64,000 nucleotides of DNA from Shewanella loihica PV-4 (GTDB lineage: Bacteria > Pseudomonadota > Gammaproteobacteria > Enterobacterales > Shewanellaceae). The stretch spans positions 2,790,001 to 2,854,000 of the forward strand of contig NC_009092.1 in the NCBI RefSeq assembly GCF_000016065.1, written 5' to 3'. Made by a program: the position numbers and the translations under genes. The notes beneath the pieces are model-generated. The model saw only the letters and a list, made by a program, of their open reading frames with translations. It searched no databases and was not told where the DNA came from. Position 1 is the first letter of the stretch. Every line of letters begins with the position of its first letter. Positions 45,052-56,400 of the stretch are shown piece after piece.

Positions 45052-46260
45052 TTATTGTTTTGCAACTTCGCGCGTCTTAGGGATTAACAGTACCGCAAGC
45101 ATGGACAGCAAAGCACAAACGGCGGCCGCCAACCAGCTCAGCCATGCCTGGGAACCGTCCCCCCAGATAAAGCCGCACAGCCAGGTGCCCAGCGCGCCGC
45201 CGACACCGAAACTTAGGCTGGCATAGAGCGCCTGCCCCTTACTGCGGTGGCGCACGTCGAATCTTTGATGAACGAACTGAATCGAGGCCGCATGCACCAG
45301 ACCAAAGGTAAAGGCATGCAGCAGCTGACTAACCCCGAGCCAGACCATGTTGCTGGCACAAAAGGCCATGAGTAGCCACCGCACCGCCGTGAAGCCGATA
45401 GAGAGCACCAGCAAGGCACTGACCCCATATCGACCCAACAATCTCGGCGCAAACATAAACATCACTATCTCGGCCAGCACCCCAAGAGCGACATAGATGC
45501 CGGCACTGGACTCGCTGTAACCCACCTGTTTCAGATACAGCACAAAAAAGCCGTAGAAAGGTCCGGCGCTCATCTGCAATAACATGGCCGATAGCAAGAA
45601 CCAGATGATACCCGCATCTAGCTTTAGCGGCGTGGGGACCTGGCTCTTGTCGACCTTCACCCGGGTACTTGGCAGAGACAGGGAGCAGCCCAGCAAGCCA
45701 AGGAACAGAGCCAGACCGACGAAGGGCAAGATCTCTGTGCCGAACTGGCTGATGGCAAAGCCTACGCTGACAACGAACACCAGATAACCCAGGCTGCCGA
45801 AGCTGCGGATCTTACCATAACCCCCGGTGTTCTCCCCCAGGGTCTCTAGGGTGATCACCTCGAGTTGGGCCAAGATAGCGTTCCAGAAGAAGGTATAGAT
45901 GCTGAGGCTGATGGCCAGATAGACAAAGCCACCGTGATAGAAGAAGCTCATGAAGGTGACCGCCGAACATGCCGCCCCCATCTTCACCAGCTGGCCGCGC
46001 ATACCTGTCTTATCGGCAACCATGGCCCAGATATTGGGGGCTATGATGCGCGTCGCCATCAAGATGGCGAGCAAAAAGCCAATCTGCTGGGCATCGAAGC
46101 CCCGGTTCTCGAAGAAGACCCCGAGATAAGGTACCAGCACGCCGAGGATCGCGAAGAAGAAAAAGTAACAGGCGCTAATCCAGTGCAGTTGGTGTTGTGG
46201 ATCAGACTGTTGCATGCCGTTAGGCGACATACTCGTAGATGACTGGGCGTTGGACGACAT
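45052..46260 (-). CDS. MFS transporter, HcaT-like
   Basis: A 402-residue major-facilitator protein with 12 hydrophobic segments. The opening YFFFFAILGVLVPYLGVFF and the late HAFTFGLVHAASIQFVHQRF segment are characteristic of the phenylpropionate/nucleoside-like MFS_1_like branch (HcaT family). The substrate is unknown. It starts the kinase-yfcL-TrmH series and is separated from aroC by a terminator. Confidence 0.88.
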   Translation of the reverse strand: MSSNAQSSTSMSPNGMQQSDPQHQLHWISACYFFFFAILGVLVPYLGVFFENRGFDAQQIGFLLAILMATRIIAPNIWAMVADKTGMRGQLVKMGAACSAVTFMSFFYHGGFVYLAISLSIYTFFWNAILAQLEVITLETLGENTGGYGKIRSFGSLGYLVFVVSVGFAISQFGTEILPFVGLALFLGLLGCSLSLPSTRVKVDKSQVPTPLKLDAGIIWFLLSAMLLQMSAGPFYGFFVLYLKQVGYSESSAGIYVALGVLAEIVMFMFAPRLLGRYGVSALLVLSIGFTAVRWLLMAFCASNMVWLGVSQLLHAFTFGLVHAASIQFVHQRFDVRHRSKGQALYASLSFGVGGALGTWLCGFIWGDGSQAWLSWLAAAVCALLSMLAVLLIPKTREVAKQ

Positions 46261-46400
46261 TTGTGTAGGGCTATTCCTATGTATAGGGCGATTTCTAGCA
46301 GGGTTACTATCTGCTCTCGATATGACTCGGAGCGACTTCTTATAATGACTTTATTCTGACTTTTTATTCTGACTGGAACCCATAGCATTAATGGCTCCCA

Positions 46401-46426
46401 TAAAAGAAGGCACATTTCTGTGCCCT
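46401..46426 (-). terminator. Terminator after aroC
   Basis: GGCACA-TTTC-TGTGCC; on the minus strand the stem is followed by TTCTTTTAT after the aroC stop. Confidence 0.75.
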
Positions 46427-46446
46427 CTTATTCGCTCAATTGCGTC

Positions 46447-47541
46447 TTACTTCATCCCAATCACTGGGGTGATGCTCTCAACATTCATGTTTTGTGCCCT
46501 GTGTCTGAGAAGATGATCCATCAAGACGATGGCCAACATGGCCTCGGCAATCGGCACGGCGCGAATGCCTACGCAGGGGTCGTGACGTCCCTTAGTGACC
46601 ACCTCGGCGCGCTCACCCTGCACCGTCATACTCTCTCCCGGCACGCTGATGCTGGAAGTCGGCTTCATGGCGATATGCGCGACGATTGGCTGACCCGACG
46701 AGATCCCGCCGAGAATACCGCCCGCATGGTTAGAGGCGAACCCCTCGGGCGACATCAGATCTCTGTGCTCTGAGCCCTTCTGGTTTACCACGGCAAAGCC
46801 ATCGCCAATCTCCACCCCTTTAACGGCATTGATCCCCATCAGGGCGTGAGCGATATCGGCATCGAGACGGTCGAACACCGGCTCGCCCAGTCCCACAGGC
46901 ACATTAGTCGCCACCACAGACACCTTAGCGCCTATGGAGTCACCGCTCTTTTTCAGCTCACGCATATACTCGTCGAGTTGCTCGAGCTTGGCAGCATCGG
47001 GAAAGAAGAAGGCATTGTGCTCAACCTGATCAAAATCCAGTATCTCGGCGCAGATAGGCCCAAGCTGCGACAGATAACCCTTGATCTCTATGCCGTGCAC
47101 CTGTTTTAGATACTTCTTGGCCACAGCGCCGGCCGCTACACGCATGGCGGTTTCCCGCGCCGATGAGCGCCCGCCACCGCGATAATCTCGCAGGCCATAC
47201 TTTTGCTGATAAGTGTAGTCGGCGTGACCTGGACGGAACTGATCTTTGATATTGGAGTAATCCTGGCTACGTTGATCGGTATTCTCGATCACTAAGCCGA
47301 TGGAAGTACCAGTGGTCTGCCCCTCGAACACCCCCGAGAGGATCTTCACCTGATCCGGCTCACGTCTGGCTGTGGTATAACGCGAAGTGCCCGGACGGCG
47401 CCTGTCGAGATCATGCTGCATATCGGCTTCATCGATCGCCAGACCCGGAGGGCAGCCATCGATAATACAACCTAAGGCTTTACCATGGCTCTCACCAAAA
47501 GTCGTCACCACAAAATTTTGACCGATACTGTTACCCGACAT
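46447..47541 (-). CDS. aroC: Chorismate synthase
   Basis: A 364-residue enzyme making chorismate from EPSP with reduced FMN. Signatures: [18 protein letters not shown], the [16 protein letters not shown] segment, [19 protein letters not shown] and [17 protein letters not shown]. Length is within a few residues of E. coli AroC (361). It follows prmB as in E. coli, with 131 bases between. Confidence 0.98.
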   Translation of the reverse strand: MSGNSIGQNFVVTTFGESHGKALGCIIDGCPPGLAIDEADMQHDLDRRRPGTSRYTTARREPDQVKILSGVFEGQTTGTSIGLVIENTDQRSQDYSNIKDQFRPGHADYTYQQKYGLRDYRGGGRSSARETAMRVAAGAVAKKYLKQVHGIEIKGYLSQLGPICAEILDFDQVEHNAFFFPDAAKLEQLDEYMRELKKSGDSIGAKVSVVATNVPVGLGEPVFDRLDADIAHALMGINAVKGVEIGDGFAVVNQKGSEHRDLMSPEGFASNHAGGILGGISSGQPIVAHIAMKPTSSISVPGESMTVQGERAEVVTKGRHDPCVGIRAVPIAEAMLAIVLMDHLLRHRAQNMNVESITPVIGMK

Positions 47542-47672
47542 TCGCTTACTTCACCTCTACTTGATTATTTGCCTCAGCATAACCTATAGCCGCCACTGGC
47601 TATATTCCTAAATCGGCTTAGTCATTCTAAGCCGACAAAACATTGGCCAATCAGACTCTAGCCGACCATACA

Positions 47673-48617
47673 TTATTCACTATCTTTGTAGATGGCGAAA
47701 AGTGATTCATTTTCAACTAACTGATCGCGAGTCAGCACAAACACGCCGTCACCGCCATGTTCGAAGTTAACCCAGGTAAATGGCACCTCGGGGAACTGCT
47801 CCATAAGGTGAACCATAGAGTTACCCACCTCGACCACCAACAGGCCATCTTGAGTCAGGTAATCCGCGGCATTGGCAAGGATGCGCTTGGTGAGATCCAG
47901 ACCATCGCGACCCGAGGCTAAGCCTAGCTCTGGCTCGTGGTGATATTCCTCTGGCATGTCACCGATATCTTCGGCGTCAACATAAGGCGGATTAGAGACG
48001 ATCAGATCGTATTGCGGTCCCTTAGGGATGGCGGCAAACATGTCAGACTCGATAGGGAATACCCTGTCCATCACGCCTAATGATTCAATGTTGATCTGCG
48101 CCACTTCCAGCGCATCACTGCTAATGTCGATAGCATCAACCTCGGCATCTTCAAACTCATAGGCACAGGCGATAGCGATACAGGCGCTGCCGGTACAGAG
48201 ATCCAGAATACGGTTGACCGGCTTGTTATAGAGCCAAGGGCTGAAACGGTTGGCGATCATCTCGGCGATCGGCGAGCGCGGCACCAACACCCTGTCGTCC
48301 ACATAGAACTCTAGGCCAGCAAAGAAGGCGCGATTGGTCAAATAAGGCACAGGCAGACGCTCGCGTACCCGGCGAATGATGAGCTCGACAATCTTATGCT
48401 TTTCGCTGCTGGTGAGATTGCTATGGATCACCTGCTGACCAATCTCTTCTGGCAGATGCAGCGCATGGAATACGAGAGCGATGGCTTCATCCCATGCGTT
48501 ATCGGTACCATGACCATAGTAGATATTGGCATCGTTAAAGCGGCTCACCGCCCAACGTAACATATCGCCGATTGTACGTAATTCCGTCACGGCTTCATCA
48601 ACAAAAATCTTGTCCAA
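47673..48617 (-). CDS. prmB: Ribosomal protein L3 glutamine methyltransferase
   Basis: A 314-residue HemK-family methyltransferase with the SAM loop [26 protein letters not shown] and the catalytic motif [11 protein letters not shown]. The N-terminal [14 protein letters not shown] segment fits PrmB. Same neighbours as in E. coli (aroC downstream, smrB divergent). Confidence 0.96.
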   Translation of the reverse strand: MDKIFVDEAVTELRTIGDMLRWAVSRFNDANIYYGHGTDNAWDEAIALVFHALHLPEEIGQQVIHSNLTSSEKHKIVELIIRRVRERLPVPYLTNRAFFAGLEFYVDDRVLVPRSPIAEMIANRFSPWLYNKPVNRILDLCTGSACIAIACAYEFEDAEVDAIDISSDALEVAQINIESLGVMDRVFPIESDMFAAIPKGPQYDLIVSNPPYVDAEDIGDMPEEYHHEPELGLASGRDGLDLTKRILANAADYLTQDGLLVVEVGNSMVHLMEQFPEVPFTWVNFEHGGDGVFVLTRDQLVENESLFAIYKDSE

Positions 48618-48696
48618 AACTGGCTCCCGCTAGATAGTTCCGCCTCATTGTAACTGAACTCTATTCATATGGCATCGGATTCAATAAAATAGCGCC

Positions 48697-49224
48697 ATGA
48701 ATAAAGAAAATGATGATGAATTGGCGCTTTTTTCGGCGTTAACCAAAGGGATAAAGCCGCTTAAACAGGATAAGCGTCATTTCGCCGCGCCGCAAAAACC
48801 GAAGCGAGAGCTGGAGATAGCCACCACCCAGCTGCACGCCGACAGCTATTTTTCCGATACCTACCAGCCCCTGCTGCCGCTAGAAGGCGCCATGCGCTGG
48901 TCACGGGATGATGTCGACAGCCACGAGCTCAAAAGGCTCAGACGCGGCGACTATCAGCCGGACCTACTGCTGGACCTACACGGCATGCGCCAAACCGAGG
49001 CCAAGCTCGAACTTGCGGCCCTGATCCAGGCCTGTGTTAAACAGCACAGCCACTGCTGCTGCGTCATGCATGGCCATGGCACCGGCATCTTAAAACAGAA
49101 TCTTCCCATGTGGCTTGCCCAGCACCCTCAGGTAAAGGCCTTTCACAAGGCGCCTAAGGAATGGGGCGGCGATGCGGCCCTCTTGGTGTTGATTGACGTT
49201 GGCGAGTTACCGAGCTGGGATTAA
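48697..49224 (+). CDS. smrB: SmrB endonuclease (collided-ribosome mRNA cleavage)
   Basis: A 175-residue protein with the Smr motif LLDLHGMRQTEAKLEL, CCVMHGHGTGILKQNLPMWL and the downstream APKEWGGDAALLVLI segment. Length and sequence match E. coli SmrB (183), which cuts mRNA between collided ribosomes. It is divergent from prmB and ends before a strong terminator. Confidence 0.95.
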   Translation: MNKENDDELALFSALTKGIKPLKQDKRHFAAPQKPKRELEIATTQLHADSYFSDTYQPLLPLEGAMRWSRDDVDSHELKRLRRGDYQPDLLLDLHGMRQTEAKLELAALIQACVKQHSHCCCVMHGHGTGILKQNLPMWLAQHPQVKAFHKAPKEWGGDAALLVLIDVGELPSWD

Positions 49225-49322
49225 TCCTTTGTCTTTTGGGAATGTGACCGGCGGAAACGATTAAGCTCACTGGTTGATTGACGAGATGACTGAAGTGCCG
49301 CCTTCTTATTTCTGTAGAGATC

Positions 49323-49349
49323 AAAAAGGACGCCGAGGCGTCCTTTTGT
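49323..49349 (+). terminator. Terminator between smrB and sixA
   Basis: AAAAAGGACGCC-GA-GGCGTCCTTTTG with T-rich tail; convergent position. Confidence 0.88.
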
Positions 49350-49397
49350 TTATGTGGTCAACTGTTACGCAAATGCGTTAATGCACTTTTCTATGAG

Positions 49398-49868
49398 TTA
49401 GCTCACCGTATGAGGTGTGTGCTGCCAGCTGAGCGAACCACGCTCACCATGACGATCAATAAGGGTCACTCCTGAGGTCGCAAACAGCGGCGGCTCTATG
49501 CCTGGCACCAACTCGCTCACCATATAACCTAGCAGCGGCATGTGGGCAATCACTAACACACTGTCTGCCTTATACTGTTCTGCATAGGCCAGGGTCAGAT
49601 CGGCCGCCAGGCCCGGCTCGGCCGATGGAGTCAGCTCGTCTAATACCAGCCACTTTCTCGGTTCGGGAAAGTGCTTACTCACTTCCTGCCATGTTTGCTG
49701 CGCACGCAGATAGGGACTCACCAACACGAGATCGAACTCGGTCACATCACGGGCCAACCAATTACTCATCAATTCAGTCTGATAACGGCCGATTTCTGTC
49801 AGTACTCGTTCTCGATCTGAGTGGGCGTGATAACCCGCCTCGCCATGTCGCATCAAATATAGCTTCAT
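49398..49868 (-). CDS. sixA: Phosphohistidine phosphatase SixA
   Basis: A 156-residue histidine phosphatase with the active-site motif MRHGEAGYHA at the N-terminus, VSPYLRAQQT and the second histidine in VIAHMPLLGYM. It matches E. coli SixA (161), which dephosphorylates HPt domains and PtsN-pathway proteins. Divergent from the M16 peptidase gene. Confidence 0.94.
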   Translation of the reverse strand: MKLYLMRHGEAGYHAHSDRERVLTEIGRYQTELMSNWLARDVTEFDLVLVSPYLRAQQTWQEVSKHFPEPRKWLVLDELTPSAEPGLAADLTLAYAEQYKADSVLVIAHMPLLGYMVSELVPGIEPPLFATSGVTLIDRHGERGSLSWQHTPHTVS

Positions 49869-50079
49869 ACTACTCTCGCTATGATTATTCTTGTTCTACT
49901 ATGAATTGTAGCGTTAAAGTGCAGCGCAACAAACCTTAACCCTGTTATTAATTAGTCGAATAATGGATAAGATATTTGCCAAAGTCTTTTTTGAGGCTCA
50001 ATATGTAGGCTTACCGCTTTAGTCGCCTAAACTCCGATGAATATCATACGTTTGTCCAGCATAAGGATGGAGCCAGCCA

Positions 50080-52869
50080 TTGCAAACATCTATGCCGATC
50101 ACTAAAAGCCCCAACGATCATCGCCAGTATCAGTATCTGCAGCTGGACAATGGGCTACGTGTATTGCTAGTGGAAGATCTCCAGGCGCAACAGGCTGCCG
50201 CATCGATGGCGGTCAACGTCGGCCATTTTGACGATCCCGCTTCGCGTCCTGGCATGGCGCATTTTCTCGAACATATGCTGTTTCTGGGCACGGAAAAATA
50301 CCCCAAGTCTGGCGAGTACCATGCCTTCATCAATCAACACGGCGGCAGCAACAACGCCTGGACAGGCACGGAGCAGACCAACTTCTTCTTCTCCATCGAC
50401 GCCGAGGTGTTCGAGGAGTCGTTGGATCGCTTTAGCCAGTTTTTTATCGCGCCCTGCTTCGATCTTGAGCTGGTCGATAGAGAGCGCCACGCCATCGAGT
50501 CCGAATTTAGCCTTAAGCTCAAAGATGATATCCGCCGCACCTATCAGGTACAGAAGGAAACGGTTAATCCGGCTCATCCCTTTTCAAAGTTTTCGGTTGG
50601 CAATCTCAAGACCTTAGACGGCGATGAGAAAACACTGAGGCAAGAGCTGCTGGATTTCTATCAGACCCATTACAGCGCCAACCTTATGACCCTGTGTCTG
50701 GTAGCACCCTTACCACTAGATGAACTCTTGGCATTGGCCGAGAGCTATTTTGTGCCGATTGAAAACCGCAAGCTGGCAAAGCAATACCCAAATGTGGCCA
50801 TCTATGAAGCGGCTCAGCTTGGCCAACAGATCAACATAGTACCGCTGAAAGAGCAGCGCCGCGTGGCGATCACCTTTCCTCTACCCGCCATCGACCGCTT
50901 CTACAAGCGCAAGCCGCTGACCTTTATCAGTCATCTATTGGGCTATGAGGGCAAGGGCAGCCTGCTGAGTCACCTAAAGGATCAGGGACTGGCCATCAAT
51001 CTCTCGGCCGGTGGCGGGGTCAACGGCTATAACTTTAAAGACTATAACATCAGTATTCAGCTGACCGAGAAAGGCCTGCTACAGCTCGATGATGTGATTC
51101 AGGCGAGCTTCGAATACCTGAAACTCATTAAGACCCAGGGCATGCAGGCCTGGCGCTATCAAGAGCGAGCCAACCTGCTCAAGCTTGCCTTCAAATATCA
51201 GGAACAGATAAAACCACTGGATCTGGCCAGTCATCTCAGCATCAACATGCACCATTACGAGGTATCTGATCTCATCTATGGTGACTATCGCATGGATGGT
51301 TTGGATGTAGCTCAGGTCACCGAATTGCTGGACCTGATGAGCCCGGATAATTTGCGTATTCAGCTGATCTCACCTGATTTAGACACAGAGAAACAGGCCT
51401 CCTGGTATCACTCACCCTATCAGATGAAGCCCATAGATGCACAGCGACTCAAGCATTGGCGCGAGCCTGAGATTCGAGAGGCACTTAAACTGCCGGAGCC
51501 TAACCCCTTTATTATCGAAGACTCGATCGCCAGAGACGTTAAGAGTGACCATCCGGTGCCTGTCGTCGTCTGTCAGGAAACCGGCTATCGTATTTGGCAC
51601 AAGAAAGATGACGAATTTAACGTGCCTAAGGGGCATATGTACTTGTCCCTGGATTCACACCAGGCCGCCGCAACCCCAAAACACGCGGCGCTGACCCGCC
51701 TCTACGTGGAGATGTTGCTCGATTATCTGACCGAGTTTACGTATCCGGCCGAAGTCGCAGGGCTCAGCTACAACATCTACCCTCACCAGGGGGGGATCAC
51801 TCTGCATCTGACCGGATTAACCGGTAAACAAGAGGCTCTGCTGTCACTGCTGATAAACAAAGCCAGAGAACGTAACTTTACCCAGGACAGGTTTAAGCAG
51901 ATAAAGAAACAGATCCTACGCAACTGGTTTAACCAGAGCCGCGCAAAGCCCATCTCTCAGCTATTTACCAGCCTGACGGTGACGCTGCAGAAACGCAGTT
52001 TCGAGCCGCAACGTATGGCTGAGGAGCTAGAAGACATTACCCTGGACGACCTTCACAACCATGTTCGGGCCTTCTATGAGAAGATCCATCTCGAGGGTCT
52101 TGTCTATGGCGACTGGCTGACCGAAGAGGCTCAGGCCTTGGGTAAGCGACTCGACCATATTCTCTCTCTAGTATCTTCACCCAGCGGTGAGTCCGAACGA
52201 GAGCTGATAAAACTTGAAAATGTCGGCACCCTGATGCGTGAGGTCAGCGTTAATCATCAGGACAGTAGCATCATAGTCTACTATCAGTCGGCCCAGGCAA
52301 CACCGCTGAAGATGGCGCTGTTTAGCCTGTTAAATCACACTATGTCTTCGACTTTCTTCCACGAGTTGAGAACCAAGCGTCAGTTAGGCTACATGGTGGG
52401 CACAGGTTATCTGCCACTCAATCGTTACCCAGGGATGATCTTCTATGTGCAGTCTCCCACCGCAGGTCCTTTAAAACTGCTGGAGGCCATTGACGAGTTT
52501 ATTGCCGACTTTAACTACGCTGTCATGCAGATCACCAATGATCAATGGGAACTCACCAAGCAAGGACTCATCAACCAGATCATGGAACACGACCCCAACC
52601 TTAAGACCCGGGGACAGAGATATTGGTCGAGCATTGGAAACAAAGACTACGACTTTAATCAGCGAGAACTGGTCGCCGAGCAAATTGGTGAGCTCACCCG
52701 TTCGGATCTGATTAAGTTTATGATGCAGAAAATGCGTACCAAACACGGCGACCGCCTGATCCTCTTCACCACAGGGGAGCAACACAGAAATCAGGAACAG
52801 CTAACCTCAGACAATATGATCACAGATCTGAGAAGCTTTAAACAGCGAGCTGCTAAGTTTAGCTATTAG
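50080..52869 (+). CDS. M16 family zinc metallopeptidase (pitrilysin/insulinase type)
   Basis: A 929-residue peptidase of the pitrilysin family. The inverted zinc site HFLEH is at residues 61-65 and the third ligand glutamate lies in RERHAIESEF about 75 residues later; the WTGTEQTNFFFSI substrate-binding strand is intact. The C-terminal half is the usual inactive domain (HELRTKRQLGYMVGTGYLP). No signal peptide is apparent, so it may be cytoplasmic, unlike E. coli pitrilysin. The start is TTG, supported by GGATGGAG seven bases upstream. Confidence 0.93.
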   Translation: MQTSMPITKSPNDHRQYQYLQLDNGLRVLLVEDLQAQQAAASMAVNVGHFDDPASRPGMAHFLEHMLFLGTEKYPKSGEYHAFINQHGGSNNAWTGTEQTNFFFSIDAEVFEESLDRFSQFFIAPCFDLELVDRERHAIESEFSLKLKDDIRRTYQVQKETVNPAHPFSKFSVGNLKTLDGDEKTLRQELLDFYQTHYSANLMTLCLVAPLPLDELLALAESYFVPIENRKLAKQYPNVAIYEAAQLGQQINIVPLKEQRRVAITFPLPAIDRFYKRKPLTFISHLLGYEGKGSLLSHLKDQGLAINLSAGGGVNGYNFKDYNISIQLTEKGLLQLDDVIQASFEYLKLIKTQGMQAWRYQERANLLKLAFKYQEQIKPLDLASHLSINMHHYEVSDLIYGDYRMDGLDVAQVTELLDLMSPDNLRIQLISPDLDTEKQASWYHSPYQMKPIDAQRLKHWREPEIREALKLPEPNPFIIEDSIARDVKSDHPVPVVVCQETGYRIWHKKDDEFNVPKGHMYLSLDSHQAAATPKHAALTRLYVEMLLDYLTEFTYPAEVAGLSYNIYPHQGGITLHLTGLTGKQEALLSLLINKARERNFTQDRFKQIKKQILRNWFNQSRAKPISQLFTSLTVTLQKRSFEPQRMAEELEDITLDDLHNHVRAFYEKIHLEGLVYGDWLTEEAQALGKRLDHILSLVSSPSGESERELIKLENVGTLMREVSVNHQDSSIIVYYQSAQATPLKMALFSLLNHTMSSTFFHELRTKRQLGYMVGTGYLPLNRYPGMIFYVQSPTAGPLKLLEAIDEFIADFNYAVMQITNDQWELTKQGLINQIMEHDPNLKTRGQRYWSSIGNKDYDFNQRELVAEQIGELTRSDLIKFMMQKMRTKHGDRLILFTTGEQHRNQEQLTSDNMITDLRSFKQRAAKFSY

Positions 52870-52959
52870 GCTAACGCCCTTCCCTAGAGTCTGGCAGCTT
52901 AGTGTTTAAGCATTTGCAGTTTGGGCTTTGAACCTAAATAGCCACAGTGTTAAGGCACT

Positions 52960-53073
52960 TTACTTGAGGTAGAGTTCTTCTAATAGTGTGCTAAAGAGCT
53001 TTTTCTTGCTGGATACTAGTTCACTCTGGGTGTTTAAGATTGAGTTGCTGGCCTCAGTACTTGATACATTCAT
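52960..53073 (-). CDS. Candidate 37-residue mini-protein
   Basis: A short frame, MNVSSTEASNSILNTQ then SELVSSKKKLFSTLLEELYLK, with AAAGGATTTAAG directly before the ATG. The second half would form an amphipathic helix with a lysine cluster. It lies in the otherwise empty interval before the GGDEF/EAL gene. Unrecognised; supported only by its ribosome-binding site and biased composition. Confidence 0.4.
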   Translation of the reverse strand: MNVSSTEASNSILNTQSELVSSKKKLFSTLLEELYLK

Positions 53074-53465
53074 CTTAAATCCTTTGGTTAGTTCTTGTGT
53101 TTTAAACCCCCTATCTGATCCACTACGAGACTACGGGAAGAATCGTTAACAGATCGAACCTATTTTTACGTCACAGCGCCGACCCAACATTACCCCAACG
53201 CCAGGACACTGATTGTTAGCGTCTTTTTTGCTCCAATTGCCAAAACACTCGATATAGTACGAACGCCTGATTGGCACGCACACAACAGACAAAGCCTAAT
53301 CACTCAGAAGATTTAGCAGTACAAAGCCCTAAAAGACAATGAAAATGAAAGTAATTTGCAAACAAGAAAATTCAGTGTTCTTTTGACAAATCCCCCTATT
53401 TCTGAATAAAGTAGGTTAAATAACTGTTGCCTATGCATTATTGGCTAATAATCAAACTAATAATT
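53074..53465. other. Promoter interval of the GGDEF/EAL gene
   Basis: About 390 bases with a purine-rich stretch near 53330-53365 and a TTTTGACA sequence near 53382 that would suit a -35 element, followed by TATTTCTGAATAAAGT. No operator was recognised. Confidence 0.35.
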
Positions 53466-56400
53466 ATGCCTAAAATCCTCTCAAGATTGCTACTCTCACT
53501 GCTAATGGCCCTGACTGTCTCCAGCTATGTCTCCGCTAGTGAAATACCAAGCAACGCGCCGATCTTAAAGGTCGATCACTATAACGTTCCCGAAGGCTTA
53601 TCGCAGAGTACTGTCACCTCCATCGTCGAAGATGAGCATGGTTATATATGGATTGGTACGTTAAATGGCCTTAATCGCTTTGATGGCACCCAATTTAAAC
53701 AATATTTTGCCGAAGGGGTAGATGGGTCATTACCAAGTTCATTCATTAGAAGCCTGTATATAGACGATAGTAGTAGATTACTAGTTGGTACAGACAAAGG
53801 GTTAGTCATCTACAATGATGATTTAGACAATTTTGAAAGCTTTGAAAACCAACTAATAAAAGAGCAAGCAATCTGGTCTATTAGTGAAGATAAAAAATCA
53901 ATTTTGATTGGAACAGAAAGTAACTTAATTGAAATAAACAAATCAGAAAACAAAGTTCAACTGCTAACAAATTATGATTTTGGCGGTATAAAAAAGACTA
54001 TTTCACTCAACGACAAAATATACCTTAGAAATTATGATGGTGAAATCTATGAGTACACCAAAGGAAGGGTTAACTTAGTCACTAAAAATTCAATAGGGTT
54101 ACTTTTATTTAAAAACAGTATTTTCACCCTACAAAAATACAACCTCGTCAATATATTAACAAAAGAAAAAGTACTATTCCCAAGCGAAATCACGAGCATT
54201 TCAGAAAACAACTCAACTCCGGTAATCTTAACAGATAATCTAATTACGACTATTGATAACAACCTAAAAGTAGAGGTAATAGGAACATTAAAAACTGACT
54301 CAGCGACAACTTACCCACCGCTAGTTTATTCAAGTAATAAAGGGATCTACATTGCAACAATAAACAACGGGATAACGATCATAAAACATGATAGAAACCT
54401 AATAAAGAACTACATATCAAACAAAAATGTATGGTCAATTGACAGCTATAATAAAGAGAAATTGATTGTCGCTTCAGACTCACCTTTAATAGAAGTATTT
54501 GATAAGAACTTAACATTAATTAATAGTTATGACTCGAAAATTGCAGGTCCAAAGTCTGCGATAATAAAGAACAATAAGATATACATTGCTTCCACCGAAG
54601 GGCTACAATCAATAGACATCTCAAGCAGAGAGCATAAAGTTCTGAGCAACAATAGATTTTTGATTGTTAGAAGTGATAAGGATAAGAATAGAATTATCAC
54701 TGGCTCATTTGATGGTAAAGTATTTTTTTATAGCCTAGATGACGAAATTACAACGCCAGTCACTATTGATAGTGGCAATCCGATATATGATATAAAAATA
54801 AAAAAAGACACTACTTGGGTGGCAACTCAGAGCGGTTTATTTTCATTGAATTCTGGCGTGGTCTCTAAAGTCGTTGCCGCCGACCTAGTTAGTAGCATTT
54901 TTATAGATGAGAACACAGTATACTTTACAACTCGAAATTCACTTTCAAAATATGACACTTTAACAAATCTCGTAACAGAAATATTTAAAAGTAGCAAGCC
55001 TATTTATGCCATTGAAAAATCAGGTGACAACATAATAGCTTCTTCAAATGCTGAAATCTTTTTGATCACAAACGATCACGATATGTACTCATTCCCTTCA
55101 TCTTATGGTAGCCAAGATGAATATAACTCTCAGGCCATCTCCAGCTTAGACGAAACAATTTACATAGGTGGTATAAATGGATTAAGCGTTTTAAATACAA
55201 GAAAAATTTCTAACTTCTTAACAGAAAGAATACCTCCAAAAGTAATTGTGGACACCTTGTTAGTTTTTAATGTACCAGAAAAAGTAAACGGTGGCATATT
55301 AAAGAAACAACTACCTAAGACCCAGAGGATAAGTCTAAAGTATTCTGATTATCCATTTACACTGAAATTTAGTACCCCAGGAAACATAGATAAAACATTA
55401 GAATATGCCTATCAGTTGGAGGGACTTTCAGATACATGGATAAACTCTAAAGGCATTAACTCCGCGACTTACACTAATTTATCACCAGGTGAATACTATT
55501 TTAAGGTACACACCATAGACCCCTTAACAAAAAAATTAGGTATTACACAAAGTCTTTCAATTGAAATCACCCCTCCTTGGTGGTTATCGATTCAAGCTAA
55601 AGTCGTCTACCTGCTTATTACCCTCTTGATCACGGGCGTCATAGTCAAGGCAGCGCTTAGAAGAAGAGAGGTACAGCGTCAGATCGCTAAGTCTGAAGAA
55701 CGGTTGAAACTCTCCCTGTGGGGGAGTGGTGATGAGATGTGGGACTGGGATATTGAAACAGGTCAAATCTACCGCTCTAACATCTGGGGGTCCCTCGAGT
55801 TTCCACGGGATGGTCAGCGCTCCGGTGAGGAAGGTGAAGAGAGTAACATTCACCCTATGGATCAAGAACGTGTTAACACGGCGCTGAATAAACACTTCTA
55901 CGGTGAAACCGATCACTTCGAGGCAGCCTATCGCGTTAAGGGCAAAGATGACCAGTGGATCTGGATCTTGGACAGGGCAAAGATCGTTGAACGCGATGAA
56001 GAAGATAAAGCCCTGCGTATGACAGGTACAATCAAAAACATCAGCAACTTTAAGCAAGCCGAGGAGCAGCTAAGACTGTTCGAACGCGCCATCGAGAACA
56101 TCTCAGAAGGCATGTTCATCCTGGACAACAAATTTAAGTTTGTTGAAGTCAACGAAGCCTGCTGCGATCTGTGTGAGAAGAGTCGTAATGACTTTATTGG
56201 CGAGCTGTTTAAGTTTGACCTTTATCCCGAGAGCTACTCAGAGCAGATTCGCCATATTCTGCAGCAACAAGGTAGCTGGAGTAACGAAGTTGAGTCCGCC
56301 AAGGGCGACGGCAGCAGCTTCCTGATGGAGCTAACCGTCGATGCGATTTACGATGAACAAGGTGTCCTCTCCCACTATGTAGGGGTGTTCTCTGATATCT

